A DNA stretch of 64,000 bases from Acidobacteriota bacterium (lineage in GTDB: Bacteria; Acidobacteriota; Blastocatellia; RBC074): the NCBI GenBank assembly GCA_019639255.1, contig JAHBSF010000026.1, forward strand, positions 1 through 64,000, given 5' to 3'. How positions within the stretch are numbered: position 1 is the stretch's first letter; the number at the start of each line of letters is the position of its first letter. Both the position numbers and the translations under genes were made by a program. Shown piece after piece: positions 46,745 through 57,430 of this stretch. Below the pieces are notes generated by a model. It had not been told where the DNA came from and searched no databases. It saw nothing but the letters and a program-made list of their open reading frames with translations.

Positions 46745-49240
46745 CTATTTCTCCGCGCCGATTCTCATGCCGTAGAACGAGCGCCACACGAAGTAAACCG
46801 AAACCGCCAGAAACACCACCGCAAGCGTGCGGCTGATGCCCGCGCCCGATTCGTGCCGCAATTGCACGGCCAATTCCACCGCCAGCAATCCGAACAGCGT
46901 CGTGAACTTTATAACCGGGTTCATCGCTACAGACGACGTATCCTTGAACGGATCGCCGACCGTATCTCCCACCACCGTGGCCGCGTGCAGATCCGTGCCC
47001 TTCTGCTTCAGTTCCACCTCGACGATCTTCTTGGCGTTATCCCACGCGCCGCCCGCGTTCGCCATGAAAATCGCCTGATAGAGCCCGAAAATCGCTATCG
47101 AAATCAGATAGCCGATGAAGAAATATTCTTCAATAAAGGCAAACGCCAGCGACGAAAAGAATACCGTCAGAAAGATGTTGAACATCCCCTTCTGCGCATA
47201 CTGCGTGCATATCTCGACGACTTTTTTGCTGTCGGCCACCGACGCCTTCTCCACGCCTTCGAGCTTTATGTTCGCCTTGATGAACTCCACGGCGCGGTAG
47301 GCGCCCGTAGTTACCGCCTGCGTAGAGGCTCCGGTAAACCAGTAAATCACCGCGCCTCCCGTGATTAGCCCCAGCATAAACGGCGCGTGCAAAAGCGACA
47401 GTTTGTCCTGATTGACCGTCAAGCCCTGCGTAAGCCCCATTATGATCGAAAAAATCATCGTCGTCGCACCCACTACAGCAGTGCCTATAAGCACGGGTTT
47501 TGCCGTGGCCTTGAACGTATTTCCCGCGCCGTCGTTTTCCTCCAGCAGATGTTTCGCGCGATCGAAATTCACCGTAAGCGCGAATTCATTCTTCACCTCC
47601 GCCTCTATGTTCGGCGCCTGCTCGATGAGCGAGAGTTCGTACACAGACTGCGCGTTGTCCGTCACCGGCCCGTAAGAATCCACCGCAATCGTCACCGGCC
47701 CCATGCCCAGAAATCCGAACGCTACAAGACCGAAAGCGAATACGGGCGCCGCCACCATAATCGCACCCAGCCCCTGAAGGCTGAAGTAATACGAAATCGA
47801 CATCAGCCCCACGATGGTCATCCCGAGCCAGTAAGCCGAAAAATTGCCCGCAACCAGACCCGAAAGTATGTTGAGCGACGGGCCGCCCTCGCGCGACGAT
47901 GTCACCACTTCCCTGACGTGACTCGATTCGGTGGAGGTGAATACCTTTACAAGCTCCGGAATGATCGCGCCCGCAAGCGTTCCGCACGAGATGATCGTAG
48001 ACAGCTTCCACCATAACGTGGCGTCGCCGGCCAGCGTCGGAATGATCAGGTACGACACGATGTAGGTCATCACTACCGATACAATCGACGTAATCCATAC
48101 GAGCCGCGTCAGCGGCCCCTCGAAGTGCATCTTCTCCGCATTGGCGTAAGTCGCTCGCGTCAAAGTTTCATTGATGTAGTAGGACGCTCCCGACGCGACG
48201 ATCATCATGATGCGCATCACGAAGAGCCATACGAGCAACTGCACCTGAATCACCTCGAAGTTCGGCCCAGCCGACGCCGGATTGATCGCCAGCAGTATGA
48301 ACGTAATGAGCGCCACGCCCGTCACGCCGTATGTCTCAAAACCGTCGGCCGACGGTCCGACCGAGTCTCCCGCATTGTCGCCCGTGCAGTCGGCGATCAC
48401 TCCCGGATTGCGCGCGTCGTCTTCCTTGATCCCGAAGACGATCTTCATCAGATCCGATCCTATATCGGCGATCTTTGTGAATATGCCCCCGGCTATGCGC
48501 AGCGCCGCCGCTCCGAGACTTTCACCTATTGCAAAACCTATAAAACACGGCCCCGCATACTCTCCCGGAACAAACAGCAGTATGCACAGCATAATCAGCA
48601 ACTCGACCGATATCAGCATCATGCCGATGCTCATTCCGGCCTTCAGCGGAATCGTATAAATCGGATACGGCTTGCCTTCGAGACTTGCAAATGCAGTGCG
48701 CGAGTTTGCAAAAGTGTTGACGCGTATTCCGAACCACGCCACGCCGTAGCTGCCCGCAATGCCTACGAGGCTGAAAAACAGTATGATCAAAACGCGCAGC
48801 GCCTCGAACTTCAACAGCACGCCGAAGTACAGTACGATCACCACGGCGATGAACGCTTCGAGCACGAGAATGAACTTGCCCTGCGTTATGAGATAGGTCT
48901 TGCACGTTTCGTAAATCAGTTCGGAAATTTCGCGCATCGACCGGTGCACCGGCATTTGCTGCAACTGCCTGTAAATCGCCAGTCCGAAACCCAATCCAAG
49001 CACGCAAATGATGATGCCGATAAGCAGCAGCGTGTGCCCGTCCAGGCCGAGAAAGGTTACCTGCCGCAGATCCGGCAGCTTCAGATTCGCCTCGCCTCCG
49101 GGCCGGTGAGATGCGCCCTCCGGCTGGGCCAGAATAACTGTTGCATTGATTGCTGCAAGCGCAAGCACGCCAAGCGCGCGGCGCAGCGTAAAAACGCCTG
49201 TTTTCGAGTGGAAACTCTTCATAGTCTGGTGCCTCTTCAA
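46745..49240 (-). CDS. hppA: Membrane-bound pyrophosphatase, divergent subfamily
   Basis: An 831-residue polytopic protein that couples pyrophosphate hydrolysis to cation pumping. The active-site block reads IADCTGDNAGDSVGPSADGF, instead of the commoner DNVGDNVGD form, and the potassium-site region reads GAGNTFKAT, with Lys at the position that makes M-PPases independent of potassium. It also carries a signal-like N-terminus and an extended C-terminus with the conserved [13 protein letters not shown]. The variant block suggests the divergent Na+-regulated or proton-pumping clade, but ion specificity is not decided by sequence here. Confidence 0.9.
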   Translation of the reverse strand: MKRHQTMKSFHSKTGVFTLRRALGVLALAAINATVILAQPEGASHRPGGEANLKLPDLRQVTFLGLDGHTLLLIGIIICVLGLGFGLAIYRQLQQMPVHRSMREISELIYETCKTYLITQGKFILVLEAFIAVVIVLYFGVLLKFEALRVLIILFFSLVGIAGSYGVAWFGIRVNTFANSRTAFASLEGKPYPIYTIPLKAGMSIGMMLISVELLIMLCILLFVPGEYAGPCFIGFAIGESLGAAALRIAGGIFTKIADIGSDLMKIVFGIKEDDARNPGVIADCTGDNAGDSVGPSADGFETYGVTGVALITFILLAINPASAGPNFEVIQVQLLVWLFVMRIMMIVASGASYYINETLTRATYANAEKMHFEGPLTRLVWITSIVSVVMTYIVSYLIIPTLAGDATLWWKLSTIISCGTLAGAIIPELVKVFTSTESSHVREVVTSSREGGPSLNILSGLVAGNFSAYWLGMTIVGLMSISYYFSLQGLGAIMVAAPVFAFGLVAFGFLGMGPVTIAVDSYGPVTDNAQSVYELSLIEQAPNIEAEVKNEFALTVNFDRAKHLLEENDGAGNTFKATAKPVLIGTAVVGATTMIFSIIMGLTQGLTVNQDKLSLLHAPFMLGLITGGAVIYWFTGASTQAVTTGAYRAVEFIKANIKLEGVEKASVADSKKVVEICTQYAQKGMFNIFLTVFFSSLAFAFIEEYFFIGYLISIAIFGLYQAIFMANAGGAWDNAKKIVEVELKQKGTDLHAATVVGDTVGDPFKDTSSVAMNPVIKFTTLFGLLAVELAVQLRHESGAGISRTLAVVFLAVSVYFVWRSFYGMRIGAEK

Positions 49241-49521
49241 GGTGAATATGTGTCAAAAGCGGGGCATTATAGACGATATCCCTTGAAAAGTGAAAAGTTG
49301 CGCTTGCGCCCCGGAATGCGCGCTTGCCGGGGCGGGGAGGCTTCTGGCGTGCTTGCGCGGCGGAGGGATTTTCGTTAGTATGGCGGCGTAATCACGGAGG
49401 CGATGGAGTTCGCCTTTACCCGCCCCGCAACCAAGTCGGGGATGATGACTCCTGATCCCGAGCGTGTCGGCGCGGGGCAGGAGTTTTTGTTTTGCCCGTA
49501 CCGGAAAGTGACCGAGAAGTT

Positions 49522-50349
49522 ATGGATGAATTCAAAACCAAACCGCTGGCAACCGAACTGCTTATTTCCGCTGCATACCTTACCGATATCGGCCGCGAGC
49601 GGCTCAACAACGAGGATGCGCTCGTCGTTGCGGATCTGACCGAATCGGTGATCGAAACGCAACCCGGCGAATTCTCCGAGCGCAGCGTCGGCCGGCTCGG
49701 ATGGCTGCTCGCCACCGCAGATGGAATGGGCGGCGCGCAGGCCGGGGAAGTCGCCAGCCGTATTGCGACAACCCAACTCGCCAAGAACCTGATTTCATCG
49801 GATGCAACGATGCCCGTTGCAGACCGGCTGCGCGAGGGCCTGATCTCGGCGAACCGCGAAATCAGGCGCGTAGGCGAACAACAACCCGAATGCAGCGGAA
49901 TGGGCGCAACCATCACCGCAGCAATCATTATCGATGGCGCTGCGGTAATCGGGCAGGTCGGAGATTCGCGCGGCTACCTCATTCGCGAGGGACGCATAAA
50001 ACAGATCACAAAAGACCAGTCCGTAGTCCAGGCCATGATCGACGCCGGAGTGATGACGCCCGAAGAAGCCGCCCTGTCTCCACACCGGAACGTCATACTC
50101 AATGCGCTCGGCGTCAAGGACGAACTCAAACCCGAACTGAGTATGATCAGCCTCGCCGACGGGGACATGCTCCTGCTGTGCAGCGACGGATTATCCAACA
50201 AGGTATCGGGCGCCGAAATGCAGCAGATCGTCTGTAACGCCGACACCCTCGGCGCCGCCTGCAAACAACTCGTCGCGCTCGCCAACGAACACGGCGGCCA
50301 GGACAACATCACGCTCGTGCTCGCACGGTTTGCGGACGCATCGAGATGA
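49522..50349 (+). CDS. PP2C-family protein phosphatase
   Basis: A 275-residue serine/threonine phosphatase of the PPM type. Motifs in order: RERLNNEDA, LLATADGMGGAQAGE, IGQVGDSRGYLIR and GGQDNITLVLARF, which hold the manganese-binding aspartates. ATG 49522 is chosen because the codons upstream lack the family start. It lies between the two divergent pyrophosphatase genes and is in the same direction as the second, 228 bases before it. A link to a kinase cannot be drawn in this window. Hairpin H17 follows it by about 34 bases. Confidence 0.93.
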   Translation: MDEFKTKPLATELLISAAYLTDIGRERLNNEDALVVADLTESVIETQPGEFSERSVGRLGWLLATADGMGGAQAGEVASRIATTQLAKNLISSDATMPVADRLREGLISANREIRRVGEQQPECSGMGATITAAIIIDGAAVIGQVGDSRGYLIREGRIKQITKDQSVVQAMIDAGVMTPEEAALSPHRNVILNALGVKDELKPELSMISLADGDMLLLCSDGLSNKVSGAEMQQIVCNADTLGAACKQLVALANEHGGQDNITLVLARFADASR

Positions 50350-50382
50350 GGGCCGCAGAGACCTTTTCTGAACGCCTGTAAA

Positions 50383-50477
50383 GAGAGATAACGGAACAAA
50401 CGAAAATAGACGAAACAAACGGAAAGTCTGACGATCCCCGTGGTTTTCGTGTATTTTCGTTTGTTTCGTTATCTCTC
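50383..50477. repeat. Intergenic long hairpin H17
   Basis: The arms GAGAGATAACGGAACAAACG and CGTTTGTTTCGTTATCTCTC pair with a G-T change (GGAAC versus GAAAC) and a slightly bulged inner part. It lies between the PP2C gene and the second pyrophosphatase gene. Confidence 0.93.
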
Positions 50478-50576
50478 TTTATTCCCGATTTGCGGCCGTT
50501 GTGCTGGATTTCCCCTGATTTCGTGCTAAATTGAACGCCGCTCACCCGAGACAAGCACTACAGCTACGGAAAGGAA

Positions 50577-52667
50577 ATGACGCTCGTGGAACTACACTCG
50601 ACTACCGGACTCTCCCTGCCCGGAACGTTTTTATTCGGACTCGGCGATATCGCCGGAATTGCACTATGGGCCGGAATAGCCGGCATGCTGCTCGCCGTTG
50701 CAATTTATATTTCCGTGCGGCGGCAGTCGGACGGCTCTGAAGCCATGCGCGAGCTGGCCGAACTCATCCACACAGGCGCGATGGCTTTCCTGCGCCGCGA
50801 ATATACGGTTCTCATACCGTTCCTGCTCCTGGTCGCCGCGCTGCTTTACGCCGCAATAGGCCAGGGCACCGCGTTCGCCTACATCGGAGGCGGCGCCTGC
50901 TCGATCCTCGCCGGCCTTGCCGGAATGGAAGCCGCTACGCGCGCCAATGTCCGCACAAGCGAAGCCGCGCGCACACACGGTCAGGGACTCGCGCTGCGCA
51001 TCGCCTTTAACGGCGGCGCCGTGATGGGACTGAGCGTCGCAAGCCTCGGCATGCTCGGTATAGGAATCATCTTCAATTCTCTCGCATTCTCGATCACAAG
51101 CGACGCCGGCTGGCGCAGCTTTTCCGAAATCATTTCCGGATTCGCCATGGGCGCAAGCTCCATCGCGCTGTTTGCCCGCGTGGGCGGCGGCATCTACACC
51201 AAAGCCGCCGACGTCGGCGCCGATCTCGTAGGCAAGGTCGAAGCCGGCATCCCCGAAGACGACCCGCGCAACCCCGCCACAATCGCCGATAACGTGGGCG
51301 ACAACGTCGGCGACGTGGCCGGTATGGGCGCAGACATCTTTGAAAGCTACGTCGGCGCCGTCATCGCCACAATCGCCATCGCCGCCACGTCGTACGAAAT
51401 CACCAATAACTTCAACGCCGTATCGCTCCCGATCGGTTATACGGTCGCGGGACTGCTTGCATCCATCATCGGCATATTCGCCATGCGCGTGCTCGAACGC
51501 GGCAACCCCGCCACGGCGTTGAGAACCACTACCTTCATCGCAGCCGGACTGTTTTTAGTCTTCGCCTACTTCCTGACCCTCGCGCTTCCGATCGGCAACT
51601 CGAAATACAGCGTTCAGGGCCCGTTCTTCGCCGTCCTCTCCGGCACGCTCGCGGGCATCGCCATCGGACTCGTAACCGAATACTACACGGCTTCAAAACC
51701 CATTCTGCGCATCGCCGAAGCCTCGCGCACCGGCCCGGCGACAAACATCATCAGCGGACTCGCCATTGGTATGCAAAGCACGGTATTGCCCATTCTGATG
51801 ATATGCGGCGCAACCTACGCGTCGTATTACTTCGCGGGCCTTTACGGCATCGCAATCGCCGCAGTGGGGATGCTCGCGACCGTGGGCGTTACGATGTCGG
51901 TAGACGCTTACGGCCCGATTGCCGACAATGCCGGCGGCATAACCGAGATGTCGCACCTCGGCCCTGAAGTCCGCAAGATCACCGACGGACTCGACGCGCT
52001 CGGCAATACGACCGCGGCAATAGGCAAGGGCTTCGCCATCGGCAGCGCGGCATTGACGGCGCTCGCGCTTTTCAGCGCCTATACATCCGCCGTGGGGCTT
52101 GGCGCCAGAGGATTGAACCTGATAGATCCGATGGTCGTCATCGGATTGTTTATCGGCGGAACGATGCCGTTTTTCATCGGCGCCGCCACCATGACCGCCG
52201 TGGGCCGCGCCGCGCAGGGAATGGTTGAAGAAGTAAGGCGTCAGTTCCGCGAGATTCCGGGTCTGCTGCAAGGCGAAGCCAAACCGGATTCGGCGCGCTG
52301 CGTCGATATATCAACGAGAGCAGCGCTGCGCGAAATGATCATCCCCGGAGCAAGCGCAGTGATAGTTCCGGTCGTGGTAGGCAAATGGCTCGGCGTAGAG
52401 GCGCTCGGCGGATTGCTTGCGGGAGCCACGGTTACGGGCGTGCTGCTTGCGCTGTTTATGGCCAACGCGGGCGGCGCCTGGGACAACGCCAAGAAATACA
52501 TCGAGGGCGGCCACCACGGCGGCAAGGGCTCGGACCCGCACAAGGCCGCAGTAGTCGGCGATACCGTGGGCGACCCGTTCAAGGACACATCCGGCCCTTC
52601 GTTAAACATCCTTATCAAACTGATGTCGGTTGTGAGCCTCGTGCTTGCACCCTGGTTCATCAGCTAG
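50577..52667 (+). CDS. hppA: Membrane-bound pyrophosphatase, K+-dependent type
   Basis: A 696-residue polytopic pyrophosphatase of normal length. It has the canonical [20 protein letters not shown] active-site block and [10 protein letters not shown], where Ala at the key position marks the potassium-dependent class. It pumps protons or sodium across the membrane using pyrophosphate. Its paralog at 46745-49240 has a divergent active-site block and the Lys variant, so the pair probably differ in ion or regulation. An AAGGAA ribosome binding site precedes ATG 50577. The stop is followed directly by mobile-element debris. Confidence 0.95.
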   Translation: MTLVELHSTTGLSLPGTFLFGLGDIAGIALWAGIAGMLLAVAIYISVRRQSDGSEAMRELAELIHTGAMAFLRREYTVLIPFLLLVAALLYAAIGQGTAFAYIGGGACSILAGLAGMEAATRANVRTSEAARTHGQGLALRIAFNGGAVMGLSVASLGMLGIGIIFNSLAFSITSDAGWRSFSEIISGFAMGASSIALFARVGGGIYTKAADVGADLVGKVEAGIPEDDPRNPATIADNVGDNVGDVAGMGADIFESYVGAVIATIAIAATSYEITNNFNAVSLPIGYTVAGLLASIIGIFAMRVLERGNPATALRTTTFIAAGLFLVFAYFLTLALPIGNSKYSVQGPFFAVLSGTLAGIAIGLVTEYYTASKPILRIAEASRTGPATNIISGLAIGMQSTVLPILMICGATYASYYFAGLYGIAIAAVGMLATVGVTMSVDAYGPIADNAGGITEMSHLGPEVRKITDGLDALGNTTAAIGKGFAIGSAALTALALFSAYTSAVGLGARGLNLIDPMVVIGLFIGGTMPFFIGAATMTAVGRAAQGMVEEVRRQFREIPGLLQGEAKPDSARCVDISTRAALREMIIPGASAVIVPVVVGKWLGVEALGGLLAGATVTGVLLALFMANAGGAWDNAKKYIEGGHHGGKGSDPHKAAVVGDTVGDPFKDTSGPSLNILIKLMSVVSLVLAPWFIS

Positions 52668-52669
52668 TG

Positions 52670-52789
52670 GAAATCCAGAGGCTGTTGTTGTAACGCCGCA
52701 GCAGATCGGCTTTGATACGCTATGGCCCGAGCTTGCGCTCACACCGTAGTTGCAGAATCCAAGCTTCGGTGCTGAGTGTCGATCTTTTG
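52670..52789 (-). pseudogene. IS481/IS3-like transposase scrap
   Basis: Read on the minus strand this gives STEAWILQLRCERKLGP, a stop, then RIKADLLRRYNNSLWIS, the helix-turn-helix N-terminal pattern of IS481-type transposases with a nonsense codon in the middle. It is about 40 codons long and sits between the pyrophosphatase stop and the broken istB, so it records an earlier, now-deleted insertion. Confidence 0.5.
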
Positions 52790-53293
52790 TGCGCAAGTAC
52801 CTCTTAGGTCGAGTTTGGCCAGTTGGTGGAGTCTTTTCTGATAGCTGCCGTCGCCGCGGGCAATCCGCAATTGCTCGAGGAGGCGGTTGGTACGCTCGTA
52901 CCTGACGGTCAATCCCTGACGACAAGCAGCCTGGCCAAAGGCGGAGGCGAGCCAGCTCTTCCCGGTGCCGGTGGATCCGGTGATCAAGAGGTTGTGACCG
53001 CGCCGAATCCAGTCACAGGAACTGAGTGCGGCGATGACGGCGCGATCGAGGCCGCGGCGGGGCTGGAAGTCGATCTCCTCGACGCAGGCCTGCTGGCGAA
53101 AGCGGGCCGCCTGAAGCAATCGCTGGAGGCGGCGGTTACGACGGGAGGTGATTTCACGATCGACGAGCAAGGCCAGTCGTTCGTCAAAGGAGAGGCGCTG
53201 GATGTCGGGCTGTTCAAGTTGCTGGGCAAAGGCCTCGGCCATCCCGGGCAGGCGCAAGGCGCGAAGGTGATCAAGAGTTGGTTGATTGAGCAT
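52739..53293 (-). pseudogene. istB: IstB-like ATPase of IS21 element, truncated
   Basis: About 175 residues of the IS21 helper ATPase are present, with Walker A GSTGTGKSWLA and the family start MLNQPTLDHLRALRLPGM. Homology stops near LHQLAKLDLRG where Walker B should come; the last 15 or so residues are junction sequence. A functional IstB has about 250 residues, so this copy is dead. ATG 53293 has AAGGAG upstream. It partly overlaps the scrap at 52670-52789. Confidence 0.85.
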
Positions 53294-53316
53294 TGAGAGA
53301 TCTCCTTTCAGATGGA

Positions 53317-54104
53317 TCATTGATAATAGTCGGGGCCGCGCAGGTTCTCGTGCGCGGGCAGCGATGATGAGGTTGATGTCGATTCGGGTTCAGGCAAGGG
53401 CTGCGAGTCGAGGCCTTTGTCCAGGATCGAGACGACGGTGCGACGCGAAGGAGAGCCGAGCGCGAGGGCTCGGCTACAAGCGGCTTCAAGGCGTTCAGGG
53501 CCGAAGCGCTTGGCGAGGGCGAGCAGGCCGAGGCAACTGCGGTAGGCGAGTTCGGGATGGGGGTATCGCTCCATGGTGCGGCGCACCAGATCGCGCGTCT
53601 GTGGGCCGATTTCAAGCGCCCAATTGAGAAAACGGGCGGGTGTCCACTCAAGATGGGCGCGATGGTGCTCGGGAAGGTGCTCGGGAATGGTCGTATGCCG
53701 CCCCCTGTGGTCCGACCGCGGGTGAACGGCGACGCGCTGCGACTGGTGGAAACACTCGACCGAACCGGCCGTCAGTCGGACCTCGATCTCTCGCGAGACG
53801 AGTTGGTAGGGGAGGCTGTAGTAATGGCCTTCCACCTCGATGTGGGAATCGAGATGGACGCGGCATTTTTTCCAGACGGCGAATTCATAAGCCGAGGTGG
53901 GCAGAGGTTTGAGCGCCGGCCGGTCGAGCATCTCGTATTGGGAGCGGCGCGAACCCTCCAACTTCTGGAAGGGTTTGTCGTTGAGGCGGGCGAGGAGTTC
54001 TGAGATCGCCTCATTCAAATCGCCGAGCGAGAAGAAGGTGCGCTTGCGCAGTCGGGCCAGAATCCAGCGCTCGACCAACTGGACCCCGGCCTCGACCTTG
54101 GCTT
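53317..54104 (-). pseudogene. istA: IstA transposase, C-terminal part (split by insertion)
   Basis: The C-terminal 262 residues of an IS21-family transposase, from [19 protein letters not shown] through [20 protein letters not shown] to the end, upstream of istB with a 4-to-30-base gap. The N-terminal part lies at 57431-58197; the missing join would read PRDK-AKVE, exactly as in intact IstA. So the gene was cut once by the serine-recombinase transposon without loss of coding bases. Confidence 0.92.
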
Positions 54105-54155
54105 TATAAAAAGTCGTCAACTGCGAGTTGTACTGATCAGCCGACAACCCGCTTT

Positions 54156-54422
54156 CGGATCGTTCACCCTTTCCACCCGCTCTGCGGCTCTGAGTATGAA
54201 CTGGCTTTCAGACGGCTCAATTGGGGTGAGGATCGGGTCTATTTTTATGGGGCTGACGGCAAGCTAAAGTCATTTTTGACAACCATTACCGATTTGGCTC
54301 CCGGCGACGACTTTATGCGGATCTCCGTCGGTCGTTCAGCTTTTCGCGTCGACGATTTATTGCAGTTGCGCGACCTGATTGACCACACCCAATCTCGGCG
54401 CGGGAAAGGCCAGGATGTGTAA
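54156..54422 (+). CDS. DUF5372-like small protein, start unclear
   Basis: An 88-codon frame reading [20 protein letters not shown], then [17 protein letters not shown] and a late [19 protein letters not shown]. This is the DUF5372 pattern, a family known only from its association with such serine-recombinase transposons. No ATG opens it; translation could begin at a GTT/GTG-type or upstream codon, or the gene may be broken at the left. Function unknown. Confidence 0.6.
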   Translation, partial: RIVHPFHPLCGSEYELAFRRLNWGEDRVYFYGADGKLKSFLTTITDLAPGDDFMRISVGRSAFRVDDLLQLRDLIDHTQSRRGKGQDV

Positions 54423-54600
54423 TGCTTATTACGCCGCACCTGTAAGCTGTATTATGCCGCATGTAAGCGGCGCTTGCTGCCGAGGATCACTCAATATGTC
54501 GCCGTCACTGGCCTTTTGCGCTAAATTCACACCTGAGATCCACTTGACGGCGATCATGCTATGGCATTATTCTCTTTACACTGTATTCGAGAGAGAACTT

Positions 54601-55068
54601 ATGCCGAAACGCCGCAAACCCGACCCGAAAGAGATTGCCCTCAAACGCGAAGGGGCGCTCAACCCTCATCCGGAAGAGATCTCGGATCCGCTTTTCAGGG
54701 AACATGGTTTCTTTGACCCAAGAGATTTGGTGCAAGCGCGCTACGAGATGTTGCGACGCCAGCGCGTCGACGGGCTATCGGTAGCCGCCGCCGCCGAGGC
54801 CTTCGGGATTTCGCGACCGACTTTCTATCAGGCGCAAAATGAGTTCGCCAGAGCAGGTCTATTGGGTCTACTCCCCAAACACCGTGGGCCGAAGGAGGGA
54901 CACAAGTTATCGGATCAAGTGGTCGATTACATTCTCGAGAAGAAAAGATCGCAGCCCGATATCACCACAGCAGAATGTCTACGGATCATCAAAGAGCGTT
55001 TCGGCGTCATCGCTCACCGTCGCAGTCTCGAGCGGGCGCTGGGACGGAAAAAAAACGACAAGAGTTAG
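54601..55068 (+). CDS. Helix-turn-helix protein of the transposon
   Basis: A 155-residue protein with an HTH at about residues 55-85 (LSVAAAAEAFGISRPTFYQA, then QNEFARAGLLGLLPKHRG), a second HTH-like region near 110-140 and a basic end. It is a helix-turn-helix protein of the kind that accompanies large serine recombinases. The ATG at 54601 has GAGAGAAC before it. A slippery A AAA AAC at the end allows a -1 shift into the next frame, which would fuse it to the linker protein. Confidence 0.85.
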   Translation: MPKRRKPDPKEIALKREGALNPHPEEISDPLFREHGFFDPRDLVQARYEMLRRQRVDGLSVAAAAEAFGISRPTFYQAQNEFARAGLLGLLPKHRGPKEGHKLSDQVVDYILEKKRSQPDITTAECLRIIKERFGVIAHRRSLERALGRKKNDKS

Positions 55069-55358
55069 TTCCGCCTCAATCGACGGCTCAGGAATTGGCT
55101 GAAGCTTACGAAATATTGCGGTCGCAGGCGCTCCACCCGGAAGAACGTCAAAACTTGGATTCGGATCGGGTCGTGCTGATCCGACAAGGGATGGCCGCCT
55201 GGATCAGACGGGGTGAGAATCCCAGCCTTTCTTCGTCGCTAAAACAGAAACCAGTGTCCGTTAGCTCGAGGTCTTCACCGTCTCAACTGGTGGAGGAAGT
55301 CGCCGGTTTGATGGCGGAGATCATCATCAAATCCGAAAGGTTCATCGCCAATGCCTGA
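54975..55358 (+). CDS. Linker protein of the transposon (probably made by frameshift)
   Basis: A 127-residue frame in the -1 register relative to the HTH gene. Its first 25 residues (an Arg-rich stretch) are unlikely to be conserved; the meaningful part begins near QELVPPQSTAQELAEAYEIL. The end is amphipathic (LVEEVAGLMAEIIIKSERF). It overlaps the HTH gene by 94 bases and the recombinase start by eight bases (ATGCCTGA). The A AAA AAC heptamer at about 55048-55055 could produce an HTH-linker fusion. No function is known. Confidence 0.6.
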   Translation: MSTDHQRAFRRHRSPSQSRAGAGTEKKRQELVPPQSTAQELAEAYEILRSQALHPEERQNLDSDRVVLIRQGMAAWIRRGENPSLSSSLKQKPVSVSSRSSPSQLVEEVAGLMAEIIIKSERFIANA

Positions 55359-57399
55359 CATAAAAGTTACGAGCGACCATCTGCAACGTGATGCCTATCT
55401 CTACATCCGACAATCTTCACTGCGCCAGGTCCAGGAGCATCGGGAAAGCACCCAGCGTCAATACGATTTGCGGAGCCGCGCCGTGGCCTTGGGTTGGCCG
55501 TTGGAGCGGATTCAGACAATCGATCATGATCTTGGCAAGTCAGGATCGCAGGCGGAAGGGCGCGACGGATTCCAGCAATTGGTGAGCGAGGTGGCGCTCG
55601 GTAAGGCTGGAATCGTGATGGGACTGGAAGTCTCGCGCCTGGCTCGCAACAACGCCGATTGGCATCGTCTGCTGGAGTTGTGCGGGTTGACCAATACATT
55701 AATTCTGGACGAAGACGGCGTCTATGACCCGACCAATTTTAATGACCGCCTTTTGCTTGGTTTGAAGGGAGCCATGAGCGAAGCCGAGTTGCATCTGCTC
55801 AAGGCTCGAATGCGCGGCGGAGTGCTCAACAAAGCGCGGCGGGGCGAGCTGGAAATGGCCCCGCCCGTTGGCTTGGTTTATCGGGAAGATGGAGCCTTGA
55901 TTTTGGATCCTGATGCGGAAGTACAGGGAGCGATTCGCCTGGTCTTTGAAACTTTCCAACGGACCGGATCGGCGATGCAAACGATGCATTACTTTCTTGA
56001 TAATGACCTGCGTTTCCCCAAACGGATCCGCTCTGGAGAGCGAAAAGGAGAATTGATCTGGATCAAACCCGGGCAATCGCGGATTCTGCAAATTTTGCAT
56101 AATCCGCGTTACGCCGGAGCCTTTGTTTATGGGCGCACTCGCACTCGTCAAACAGTCGATGGGAAAAGTAAGGTGGAGAAGATCTCGCCATCGGCCTGGC
56201 AATTTGTGATGCGGGATCTACATCCAGGGTACATCAGTTGGGAACAATTTGAGGCGAATCAAAAACGCCTGGCGGAAAACGCGTTTGGATTTGGAGGACA
56301 ACGACTGACAGGGCCGGTGCGAGAAGGTCCGGCATTATTGCAGGGGCGCGTGATGTGCGGCGTCTGCGGTGAGCGGATGAGTATTCATTATTACCGTGAG
56401 CCTGAAGCGATTTATCCGGTCTACAAATGCCAGGAAGAAGCGGTTCGTCGGGGCGGACGCGTTTGTCAGACCATTCCGGGAAAAGTGGTTGATGCCGCAA
56501 TTGGAAACCTGTTGCTTGAATTGATGACGCCTATGACAGTGGAAGCGGCATGGGCGGTTCAGCAAGAGGTTGAAACGCGCTTGGCGGAAAATGATCAATT
56601 ACGCCGTGGGCAAGTAGAGCGCGCTCGTTATGAGGCGGAGTTAGCTAGAAGGCGTTATTTCAAGGTCGATCCCGACAATCGTTTAGTGGTTGATGTTTTG
56701 GAGGCGGAGTGGAACGATAAACTGCGGGCTTATCAGGCGGCCCAAGAAGAGTATGAACGACAGCATCAAAAGGATCAGACGCTGACCAACCAAGAGACAC
56801 GCGAGAAGATCTTCGCTTTGGTGAAAGACTTTCCGCGAATCTGGGATGATCCGAACCTTGAGCCGCGCGAGCGCAAGCGGATGCTCCGCCTGCTGATCGA
56901 GGATGTCACACTGATTAAAGCTGAAGAAATTACGATGCACGTCCGTCTGCGTGGAGGGGCCGCCAGAACGCTCAAGCTGCCGAAGCCTGTACAGATCACT
57001 GAACTCTGTAAAACCAAGCCGGAGACCATCGCGGAAATCGACCGACTACTCGGTGAACATTGCGAAGACAAAGTAGCTGAAATTTTGACTCAGGAAGGGC
57101 ATCGCACCTGGCGTGGAGAAACGTATACGGTGGAAAAAGTGGCGTGGGTCAGGCAGGCTTACCGGCTTCCCAGCCGCTACGACCGCTTGCGAACGAAAGG
57201 CTATCTGACGGCGAAAGAATTGAGCGTGGAGTTGGGAGTTTCTACGACCACGATACATCAATGGGGACGCAACGGATTGTTGAGGCGGCATCGCTATGAT
57301 AAAGGCAGCGGATGTCTGTATGAACCGTTGCAGGAAATTTCAATCATCAAAGGACATGGCGGACGTGGGGGCCACGGCCCCACTTTCACCGCTCGATAA
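55351..57399 (+). CDS. Large serine recombinase
   Basis: A 682-residue recombinase. The resolvase catalytic domain has Ser22 in YLYIRQSS, the conserved VSRLARNN helix and an Arg-rich region; next come the Recombinase domain (about 180-300, with [16 protein letters not shown]), a zinc ribbon (CGVCGERM ... YKCQEE ... CQTI), a coiled-coil stretch (about 390-490) and a C-terminal HTH ([20 protein letters not shown]). It catalyses integration and excision at a short core by a phosphoserine intermediate. It would drive movement of the 3.3 kb element. The frame is intact. Confidence 0.92.
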   Translation: MPDIKVTSDHLQRDAYLYIRQSSLRQVQEHRESTQRQYDLRSRAVALGWPLERIQTIDHDLGKSGSQAEGRDGFQQLVSEVALGKAGIVMGLEVSRLARNNADWHRLLELCGLTNTLILDEDGVYDPTNFNDRLLLGLKGAMSEAELHLLKARMRGGVLNKARRGELEMAPPVGLVYREDGALILDPDAEVQGAIRLVFETFQRTGSAMQTMHYFLDNDLRFPKRIRSGERKGELIWIKPGQSRILQILHNPRYAGAFVYGRTRTRQTVDGKSKVEKISPSAWQFVMRDLHPGYISWEQFEANQKRLAENAFGFGGQRLTGPVREGPALLQGRVMCGVCGERMSIHYYREPEAIYPVYKCQEEAVRRGGRVCQTIPGKVVDAAIGNLLLELMTPMTVEAAWAVQQEVETRLAENDQLRRGQVERARYEAELARRRYFKVDPDNRLVVDVLEAEWNDKLRAYQAAQEEYERQHQKDQTLTNQETREKIFALVKDFPRIWDDPNLEPRERKRMLRLLIEDVTLIKAEEITMHVRLRGGAARTLKLPKPVQITELCKTKPETIAEIDRLLGEHCEDKVAEILTQEGHRTWRGETYTVEKVAWVRQAYRLPSRYDRLRTKGYLTAKELSVELGVSTTTIHQWGRNGLLRRHRYDKGSGCLYEPLQEISIIKGHGGRGGHGPTFTAR

Positions 57400-57430
57400 T
57401 AAGGACGAGGTGCAGTATGAAACCCAAGAC

